Assembly: GCA_021203285.1 (NCBI GenBank)
Contig: JAJQBM010000047.1
Location: 1 to 6,299 of the forward strand
Source: Clostridiales bacterium
Lineage (GTDB): Bacteria; Bacillota; Clostridia; Lachnospirales; Lachnospiraceae
Length of the DNA stretch: 6,299 nt
Direction of reading: 5' to 3'
Below the pieces are notes generated by a model that saw nothing but the letters and a program-made list of their open reading frames with translations, had not been told where the DNA came from and did no database searches. Of this stretch, positions 1 to 4,383 are shown in pieces (the stretch's first letter is position 1; every line of letters begins with the position of its first letter). The position numbers were made by a program, and so were the translations under genes.

Positions 1-24
1 CCTGAAACAGGTCGGAGTCCTCGC

Positions 25-1644
25 TCAGCCTGGCGTCAATCTGCTCCTTCGCAGCGGATATCCGGTCATACTGGAACTTTTGCCCGAATATCTCACGGAG
101 CTTTGCCCGAATATCTCACGGAGCTTTGCCCGGAGCTGATCACGGAAGCTGCTTCGGAGGGACACACAGGCGTCCAGCAGAGCCCCCACCTGCTCTGGTG
201 TGACCCTTGTCTCGGTCTCCCTGTACTGCGCCTCATCCGCTGCAAGCTGGCCGACCAGCGTCTCCTGCTGGGAGGTCAGCTTTTTCACATAAGCGGACAT
301 TTGAGAGATCATACCTTCCGCCTCCCTCATCTCAGTCTCGTTCTGACACCCCACTTCGTGCATCAGATGATTTCGGCGGGTTTTCATTTCCTCTATTTCC
401 TCCGTCAGTGTGGTTATCTGTTGGTTGAGTTGCATTAGCCAGATCGGATTGAAAATGCTGGCATTCTTCCTCTGTGTAAGCAGTTCTTTCTTTTGCGCTT
501 GCTTTTCTCTTATCTCCTTTTTCACAGACTGGTACTCATTCACGAGCGGCTGATTCCAATCTATGCGGCCTGTGACGTCTTTGATTTCCGACCGGTTGTG
601 GAGCAGATGATATTGCAGCATGACCATGTGCGCCCGAATAGTTTCAAGAGCCTCTGCGACAGCTGGAATAGCCACTTTAACGGCATTAGTCAATCTCCTG
701 ACTGTAGCTTTCAACTCACGCAGCAGCGCATTGCCCGCCTTGATCTGCCGGTTCAGCTCGCATCGGTCTGAAACGATACCTTTTCGCTCCAATGTCCGTG
801 CGGTCACACCCTCGTGGATAGTGGGCTGTTCATCAAGGCCGCGCTCCGCATGGCTGCGGTGGTCAACCCGATCAACGGCGTGAATAAACGCCAGATATTT
901 ATTTGTCACCTCCGCCCACGCTGCTCGCCATATTACAAGCTGCTTTTCGCTGTTCCATCGTGCGGAGATGGGATTCTGCCTCCCGTATTTCGTGCTTTTG
1001 GGATGCTTGTCCGCACGGGTCAGTCCCCTACGTTCCGCTTCGGAGGGCGGCAGATAAATTTTCTTTTTCCCTTTCTCCGGCTTATAGAGGTACTGCTTCT
1101 CCCATCCCTTGGCCTGGGCTGCTTTGAACTCGGCGGCGGTAAGACCCCGTTCCTCGCCGTTACGGACGCAGAGATATTCCTTTTGTGTCTTATACTGCCA
1201 CTTTCCATGCTCGTCCAGCGGTCGCACGGTCAGCATGATGTGGGCGTGGGGGTTGTGTCCATCCGTGTCATGGATACAGACATCGGCACACATCCCATCG
1301 GCCACAAATTGCTCCTGTACAAACTCTGTCAGCAAAGCCTGCCATTGTGTCTTATCCAACTCCACGGGCAGCGCTACTACAAACTCGCGGGCAAGGCGAC
1401 TGTCCTTTGTCTTTTCGTTTTCCTCTACGTCGTTCCAGAGAATTTCTCGATCTCGCCATTCATGGGGCGCATTTTCCGGCAGGAATACCTGCTGCCAGAT
1501 AAGCCCCCACTTTCTGGTATAATCGTGCTGTATCCCGTCATAGTCGTTATAGATGCGAGAGCAGCTCATATAAGCAGCCGCCGCGCAGGCGGAACGCCCG
1601 GCACCTCGGCTGATGACTTTTGCCTCTAAATGATAAATTGCCAT
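25..1644 (-). CDS. mobA: MobA/MobL-family (MOBQ) relaxase, C-terminus frameshifted by a tandem duplication
   Basis: Relaxase predicted to nick one strand at oriT and stay covalently attached to the 5' end during conjugative mobilisation. The N-terminus has the MOBQ signature GRSACAAAAY, with Tyr25 at the position of the catalytic tyrosine of RSF1010/R1162 MobA. A metal-binding histidine cluster follows (H130, H133, H135 in DGHNPHAHIML, plus H125), then a Lys/Arg-rich linker and a tryptophan-rich segment (about residues 230-252). Residues about 290-500 are rich in Glu, Gln, Lys and Leu and look coiled-coil. The ATG at 1644 is preceded by AAAGGA (1660-1655), about 10 nt upstream. A candidate oriT lies 390 bp upstream. 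Residues 515-539 are out of frame because 23 bp is tandemly duplicated at 79-124. With one copy removed, the frame reads through EIFGQKFQYDRISAAKEQ and stays open to the window edge, so the ancestral protein was longer. The relaxase identity is firm; whether this truncated form works is unknown. Confidence 0.93.
   Translation of the reverse strand: MAIYHLEAKVISRGAGRSACAAAAYMSCSRIYNDYDGIQHDYTRKWGLIWQQVFLPENAPHEWRDREILWNDVEENEKTKDSRLAREFVVALPVELDKTQWQALLTEFVQEQFVADGMCADVCIHDTDGHNPHAHIMLTVRPLDEHGKWQYKTQKEYLCVRNGEERGLTAAEFKAAQAKGWEKQYLYKPEKGKKKIYLPPSEAERRGLTRADKHPKSTKYGRQNPISARWNSEKQLVIWRAAWAEVTNKYLAFIHAVDRVDHRSHAERGLDEQPTIHEGVTARTLERKGIVSDRCELNRQIKAGNALLRELKATVRRLTNAVKVAIPAVAEALETIRAHMVMLQYHLLHNRSEIKDVTGRIDWNQPLVNEYQSVKKEIREKQAQKKELLTQRKNASIFNPIWLMQLNQQITTLTEEIEEMKTRRNHLMHEVGCQNETEMREAEGMISQMSAYVKKLTSQQETLVGQLAADEAQYRETETRVTPEQVGALLDACVSLRSSFRDQLRAKLREIFGQSSVRYSGKSSSMTGYPLRRSRLTPG
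79..124. repeat. 23-bp perfect tandem duplication inside the relaxase gene
   Basis: Two identical 23-bp copies lie head to tail at 79-101 and 102-124, followed by a partial third match (TTTGCCCG, 125-132). As 23 is not a multiple of three, the second copy to be translated (79-101) is read in a different frame. It gives a short unrelated tail that ends at the TGA at 25-27. The minus-strand frame without one copy is open to position 1. Confidence 0.95.
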
Positions 1645-1710
1645 GCAATCACTGTCCTTTCGGTTTTCGGTTTGTAATGTTTTTGGGTGCGGTTTTTGCG
1701 CCAGTTTCTG

Positions 1711-1970
1711 TTTCTCTTTCTAAAAGAGAAAGCCGGTGTGAACAGGCTGCTGTAAACACACCGGCAATGCGGGGACTGCCGTATCCGATAAGGATACCTG
1801 TCTTTGGGCAGTCCTCCGCAGCAGCAGGCCGCGGCATGGAATCATGCCGTCCCGGGACGCCATCGGCAGGGCGGGTGCTGACAGTGGTTCCCACTGTCAG
1901 CAGGGCCGGCTGCACAGGCACGACCGCTTGCGGGAGTGCCTGCCCTCTCTGGAGAAGTGTCCGGCGGACA
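1711..1970. repeat. Cluster of consecutive inverted repeats between relaxase gene and oriT
   Basis: This is most of the 450-bp stretch without a gene (1645-2097). It holds hairpins placed almost end to end: 1711-1719/1723-1731 (9 bp, 3-nt loop); 1732-1740/1757-1765 (9 bp, with an inner ACAG/CTGT stem); 1773-1780/1807-1814 stacked on 1781-1786/1792-1797; 1832-1838/1843-1849 (7 bp, 4-nt loop); the self-complementary 1848-1859; 1876-1887/1891-1902 (12 bp, loop TTC, the strongest); 1915-1921/1936-1942 enclosing CCGC/GCGG; and 1958-1963/1965-1970. Arms are perfect as listed. The minus-strand transcript would be the relaxase leader. Possible roles are folding of single-stranded transfer DNA, a single-strand replication origin, accessory-protein binding in oriT, or a structured RNA. 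No T-run follows these hairpins, so most are not simple terminators. No convincing relaxase promoter was found here. Confidence 0.75.
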
Positions 1971-2016
1971 TTTCGTGAAGAGCGCACGGGCCCGACCGCA
2001 GGGAGGGATACCACCG

Positions 2017-2049
2017 CCCGCTTTGCGGGTTGTGAGTAAGTGCACCCTT
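2017..2049 (+). other. oriT: Candidate oriT nic region, IncQ/RSF1010-like
   Basis: The plus strand at 2037-2049 reads TAAGTGCACCCTT. This differs by one base from the nic core TAAGTGCGCCCT known for the RSF1010/R1162 family, which Gram-positive MOBQ plasmids such as pIP501 and pSK41/pGO1 share. An inverted repeat sits just 5' of it (CCCGC 2017-2021 / GCGGG 2025-2029, loop TTT), in the same order as in that family. By analogy the nick would fall on the plus strand after A2044. Transfer would then lead with the accessory, par and recombinase genes, and the relaxase gene would enter last. The neighbouring MOBQ relaxase makes the match credible. Nicking itself is inferred. Confidence 0.75.
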
Positions 2050-2054
2050 CGGGA

Positions 2055-2088
2055 TAAAAAAGAGAAGCGCCCCGGTCTCATGGAGCGC
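2055..2088 (-). terminator. Rho-independent terminator after the DUF3847-like gene
   Basis: On the minus strand GCGCTCC (2088-2082) can pair with GGGGCGC (2073-2067) through an 8-nt loop, with one G-U pair. The hairpin is followed by TTCTC and six Ts (2061-2056). It starts 10 bp after the stop codon of the small gene and ends just before the oriT candidate. It would therefore separate that gene from the relaxase gene unless transcription reads through. Confidence 0.6.
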
Positions 2089-2097
2089 CCCACGATC

Positions 2098-2304
2098 TCA
2101 AACATCTTTCTGTAAATGCTGTACAAGATAATCCTCCAATGCCTCAAGCCCCATCCCCGCAGCGGCTGGAAAAGCCTTCTCCAGGAGTGCCCCTTCCTGA
2201 ATGAGCCGCCGTGTCCTGACTTTTCGTTCTTTTACACGATCTCTGGCCTGCGCTTCCTCCATGCGGTGTTTCGCCTGCAATAGCTTCTTTTCGTCCTCTG
2301 TCAT
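2098..2304 (-). CDS. Small DUF3847/TraD-like mobilisation accessory protein
   Basis: A 68-residue, highly charged protein. Its first half (residues 2-30) is predicted to be helical and basic/acidic. It is followed by the motif RKVRTRRLIQEGALLEKAF (residues 27-45), which recalls the R-K-x-R-T-R-x-L-I-x-x-G-x-L-x-E-K signature of DUF3847 proteins and of TraD-like small conjugation proteins encoded beside relaxases. The C-terminus is a short helix. The ATG at 2304 is chosen over the in-frame ATG at 2340 because AAAGGAG (2320-2314) lies 9 nt upstream; the longer form would add an unlikely hydrophobic MAVLLLSKELFI. The gene lies between the par operon and oriT, so a role in relaxosome assembly or mob-gene regulation is plausible. 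Its molecular function is not established from sequence. Confidence 0.8.
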   Translation of the reverse strand: MTEDEKKLLQAKHRMEEAQARDRVKERKVRTRRLIQEGALLEKAFPAAAGMGLEALEDYLVQHLQKDV

Positions 2305-2321
2305 AATAAAAAGCTCCTTTG

Positions 2322-2350
2322 ATAGTAAAAGTACGGCCATCTGGTATCAA
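2322..2350 (-). promoter_or_regulatory. Candidate sigma-A promoter of the DUF3847-like gene
   Basis: On the minus strand TTGATA (2350-2345) is separated by exactly 17 nt from TACTAT (2327-2322), a good match to -35/-10 consensus boxes. The -35 box lies inside the inverted repeat 2342-2360, so a bound repressor would block it. One caution is that the predicted start (about 2315) falls within the ribosome binding site, so the transcript would have an almost absent leader and the true start might lie elsewhere. Confidence 0.45.
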
Positions 2351-2360
2351 TCGGATACCA
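2342..2360. promoter_or_regulatory. Operator-like inverted repeat TGGTATC-N5-GATACCA (proximal copy)
   Basis: Perfect 7-bp arms (2342-2348 and 2354-2360) with a 5-bp spacer, giving a 19-bp site. It overlaps the -35 box of the candidate promoter at 2322-2350. The same motif with the same spacing recurs 84 bp away. The likely ligand is a dimeric DNA-binding protein; the ribbon-helix-helix ParR-like protein encoded just upstream is the first candidate. Confidence 0.65.
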
Positions 2361-2425
2361 AATGACCGCTGGTTTGGTAGTAATGATCATGCTCTCAAAA
2401 AAGTGATAGCAGCACCGCCCCTGTC

Positions 2426-2444
2426 TGGTATCAGGTCAATACCA
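2426..2444. promoter_or_regulatory. Operator-like inverted repeat TGGTATC-N5-AATACCA (distal copy)
   Basis: Second copy of the 19-bp site with one arm mismatch (AATACCA for GATACCA) and the same 5-bp spacer. It lies 84 bp from the first copy, close to eight helical turns, so both would face the same side of the DNA. A single half-site TGGTATC (2458-2464) overlaps the stop codon of the ParR-like gene. Confidence 0.6.
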
Positions 2445-2462
2445 GATGAGGAGATTGTGGTA

Positions 2463-2837
2463 TCAAAAGCTGTCTGCGAAGTCCAATGCCGCAGAAATAT
2501 CCTCCTTATCTGTCTGAGCAGCAGGAGCGGCTGCGAGCTGTGCGCCCTGTAAGAGTTGCAGTAAGCTGCCAACCTCCAAAGGCGCACTGTCCCGCAGGCT
2601 GCTCCGGATGGTCTGCTCGATCTTTGCCAGAAACGCATCCTCTTTCTCCCTTGTTTCCAGATATGGGTCAGCCGCAAGCTGTTCCTGCCGATCAAAATAG
2701 GCGTTGACAGCGGCAACGATGGCTTTGCTGTAAGAGCGGTACTGCCTCTTGTCCAGCCGTTGCAGATGCTCAAAAGCACGTCGGTTGTCCGCGTCATCAA
2801 GGTTCAGGCGGACAGTCGTTGTAAAAATCCGCTTCAT
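2463..2837 (-). CDS. parR: ParR-like ribbon-helix-helix DNA-binding protein (partition adaptor)
   Basis: 124-residue protein. The N-terminus shows a ribbon-helix-helix layout: a beta strand FTTTVRLNL (5-13), a helix with DADNRRAFEHLQRL (15-28) and a second helix SYSKAIVAAVNAYF (35-48). In type II partition systems such a protein binds a repeated centromere and couples it to ParM filaments. The middle (about 60-100) is charged and helical, and an Ala-rich linker leads to an acidic/hydrophobic tail (KEDISAALDFADSF). ParR C-termini are known to contact ParM, so this tail may do so; that is inference. The ATG overlaps the parM stop by 4 nt (ATGA), which implies translational coupling. The family call rests on fold pattern and operon position rather than on a strong diagnostic motif. 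Confidence 0.8.
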   Translation of the reverse strand: MKRIFTTTVRLNLDDADNRRAFEHLQRLDKRQYRSYSKAIVAAVNAYFDRQEQLAADPYLETREKEDAFLAKIEQTIRSSLRDSAPLEVGSLLQLLQGAQLAAAPAAQTDKEDISAALDFADSF

Positions 2838-3778
2838 ACCAGGCCGCCTTTCCCCTGGAGCTTCTGTGCCGCCAACAGTTCATATCCTTTTGCCGTAGCG
2901 CAAATGTCATCGTTGATGATCACCCGGTTCCGCTCATAATCCCCGAAATTTTTGACCATGCAGCTCCCGCCGCCTACGACATAAAGCCGCATCAATTCCG
3001 GGTCATACTCATGCTCCCACAGGCGGCGGAAAACCCCGGCGGTATATTCCGCTGCGGTTTCACGGATGGCATCCAGATACCGCTCGCTAATGTCTGCTGT
3101 CCCGGTGCGGATCACACGGTCAAGCAGCGTATCATCCACACTTACGCCAAACTGGCGCATCAGGTTTTCCCGGACGGCGAACAGGCACTGGTTCGTGCCA
3201 TACTTTTCCGTAAAGCACTTTTTCGCCAGAGGGCGGCACTCATTGATATACATGACGTTCATCGTCCCGTTTCCGATGTCGCAAAGCATGTTGATACCCT
3301 TAAATTCCCTGAGCCTGTCCGCGACTGCGGAGAAACCCTGCGGGAAGATATCCGCACCGGCAAATTCCACATGGTAGTCCACATCCCGGAAAGAAAAGTC
3401 AACAGCATCGTTCTGTAAAAGATAAGAACGGAAACTGTCCTTCTGTTCGCCCACCCAGGTCAATGGCAGCCCAGCAGCGATGTGGACGCTGGCAGAAGTC
3501 AGCCTGCGGATATTCAGCTCTCTGGCAATAGCGGCCAGTGTCAGAATATAATAGTCGCTGTCGGTCATCTTGTCGGAGATAAATTCCTTGTGTTCTTCCC
3601 CGATGATATAATAGGTTCCTTCATAGACGAGCAGGTTGCTCTTGAAGGTCGGCTCCTTGTCATAGGCTGTCACGCCGGATTTGAAGCAGCAGTTGGCAGT
3701 CTTGATATTGCCATAGCCGTGATCGATGCCAATGACAACAGGTTCGTTAGTGATAAGATTCGCGTTCATAAAATCCAT
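2834..3778 (-). CDS. parM: ParM/StbA-like actin-fold ATPase for plasmid-type segregation
   Basis: 314-residue protein with the actin-fold nucleotide-binding motifs in order: phosphate-1 loop IGIDHGYGNIK (16-26, with Asp19), a connecting AAGLPLTW segment (101-108), phosphate-2 loop LCDIGNGTMNVMYI (165-178, with Asp167), and the adenosine motif LYVVGGGS (265-272). Length is normal for ParM-like proteins. It would polymerise with ATP in the cytoplasm and push apart DNA copies held by the ParR-like protein. The ATG at 3778 is preceded by AAAGGAA about 7 nt upstream; ATG at Met4 is a possible alternative. It is the first gene of a two-gene operon. Upstream lie a terminator hairpin and two repeat units that may be the centromere. 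Identity as an actin-like segregation ATPase is well supported; the subfamily is not resolved. Confidence 0.9.
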   Translation of the reverse strand: MDFMNANLITNEPVVIGIDHGYGNIKTANCCFKSGVTAYDKEPTFKSNLLVYEGTYYIIGEEHKEFISDKMTDSDYYILTLAAIARELNIRRLTSASVHIAAGLPLTWVGEQKDSFRSYLLQNDAVDFSFRDVDYHVEFAGADIFPQGFSAVADRLREFKGINMLCDIGNGTMNVMYINECRPLAKKCFTEKYGTNQCLFAVRENLMRQFGVSVDDTLLDRVIRTGTADISERYLDAIRETAAEYTAGVFRRLWEHEYDPELMRLYVVGGGSCMVKNFGDYERNRVIINDDICATAKGYELLAAQKLQGKGGLV

Positions 3779-3828
3779 AGTGTGTTCCTTTCTGCCGCTG
3801 TGCGGCGATACAAATTTTTATTTGGGGT

Positions 3829-3869
3829 AAAAAAATAGCAAACCATGAAAGATCACCTTCTCTCATGGT
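3829..3869 (-). terminator. Strong intrinsic terminator or leader attenuator upstream of parM
   Basis: On the minus strand ACCATGAGAGA (3869-3859) pairs with TCTTTCATGGT (3852-3842) in an 11-bp stem with one G-U pair and the 6-nt loop AGGTGA. It is followed by TTGCTA and seven Ts (3835-3829). It could end the recombinase/zinc-finger transcript. If the parM promoter lies within the repeats further upstream, it would instead sit in the parM leader. Confidence 0.75.
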
Positions 3870-3886
3870 CTGCTGGTTGCGTTTTT

Positions 3887-3935
3887 GTTACGGATAGTAG
3901 TTGTGGCCAATTTGCGCACAACCAACAACCGTAAC
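3887..3935. repeat. 49-bp inverted-repeat unit 1 (candidate centromere/iteron)
   Basis: Outer arms GTTACGG (3887-3893) and CCGTAAC (3929-3935) enclose exactly 35 bp. Inside is a weaker palindrome, GTTGTG (3900-3905) / CACAAC (3917-3922). The 17-bp core at 3903-3919 aligns with that of unit 2. Its place upstream of parM resembles type II centromeres (parC). Binding by the ParR-like protein is inferred. Confidence 0.7.
3894..3921 (-). promoter_or_regulatory. Weak candidate promoter for parMR inside repeat unit 1
   Basis: On the minus strand TTGTGC (3921-3916) and TACTAT (3899-3894) are 16 nt apart. The -10 hexamer is the same as in the candidate promoter of the DUF3847-like gene. Being inside the 49-bp unit would allow autoregulation by a protein bound there, as in known parMRC systems. 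The -35 match is poor, and a terminator hairpin lies between this site and parM, so confidence is low. Confidence 0.3.
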
Positions 3936-3951
3936 GCTATTCTGTTTTTTT

Positions 3952-4000
3952 GTTACGGCTGCGGCAAGTGGTCATTTTGACCACTTGGCATATCCGTAAC
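3952..4000. repeat. 49-bp inverted-repeat unit 2 (candidate centromere/iteron)
   Basis: Outer arms GTTACGG (3952-3958) and CCGTAAC (3994-4000) again enclose exactly 35 bp. The inner perfect hairpin is CAAGTGGTCA (3965-3974) / TGACCACTTG (3978-3987), loop TTT. The unit is offset 65 bp from unit 1. The cores align as GTGG-C-A-TTTG---CAC (3903-3919 against 3968-3984). Its right end lies 2 bp from the stop codon of the zinc-finger gene. Confidence 0.7.
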
Positions 4001-4002
4001 GG

Positions 4003-4383
4003 TCACCGCAAATTCTCATTTTGAGTACTTGGTTTATCTGCAACAAAATGGCTTTCACGGTATGCTTTCTGGCGGCAGGCATTACTGCAATATTTAGCGT
4101 CAGACCGCTTCAGTGTGAAGGTCTGGCCGCATCCGGCACAGGTACGGTTCTGCCGTTTTTCCAGGCGATGCTGTTTTTGCAGCCGGTAGTTTCCAATTTT
4201 GCCGCAGGTGTTGTAATCACAGTATTTCTTGGATTCTACCATCGTATAGAAAACATGGTCGCATCCGGCGCAGATGATTCTCCGCACCGGCCCATCAGCT
4301 GCCGGATCAGCGATAACCTGTTCCATATACCGTTGCTTCAGCTTATCCTGGTTTTGCCGTTCCCATTCATCATTCCTCCACAT
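4003..4383 (-). CDS. Small protein with two CxxC...C...C zinc fingers, overlapping the recombinase gene
   Basis: 126-residue cytoplasmic, basic protein with two treble-cysteine fingers: C38, C41, C55, C60 and C82, C85, C99, C103. The second, CAGCGQTFTLKRSDAKYCS, closely resembles the last finger of the recombinase encoded upstream (CENCGKVFTTARIDVKYCS). The N-terminus (1-35) is charged and helical. The ATG at 4383 follows a perfect AAAGGAGG (4403-4396) at 12 nt and gives a 14-nt overlap with the recombinase gene, implying coupled translation. A longer in-frame reading up to 4464 would overlap the recombinase much further and is less likely. It may act in DNA or protein binding together with the recombinase, for example as a directionality or accessory factor; this is inference. 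I do not recognise a named family. Confidence 0.75.
   Translation of the reverse strand: MWRNDEWERQNQDKLKQRYMEQVIADPAADGPVRRIICAGCDHVFYTMVESKKYCDYNTCGKIGNYRLQKQHRLEKRQNRTCAGCGQTFTLKRSDAKYCSNACRQKAYRESHFVADKPSTQNENLR

Noticed and set aside
1701..1746. CCAGTTTCT...AGAGAAAGCCGGT, which recalls the inverted repeat of the R1162/RSF1010 oriT
   Set aside because: It lacks a TAAGTGC(G/A)CCCT core after it and the spacing between arms differs. The complete hairpin-plus-core arrangement is at 2017-2049, so this is treated as one of the hairpins in the cluster.
1649..2014. Open frame of 121 codons on the minus strand (and 1620-2039 on the plus strand) across the hairpin region
   Set aside because: The translations are low in complexity, rich in Pro, Arg, Thr and Ala, match no family I know and have no good ribosome binding site. 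The region is dominated by palindromes on both strands, which keep frames open by GC content alone.
3887..4000. CRISPR-like array
   Set aside because: There are only two units, they are inverted-repeat dyads with diverged interiors, and there are no regular repeat-spacer units or cas genes.
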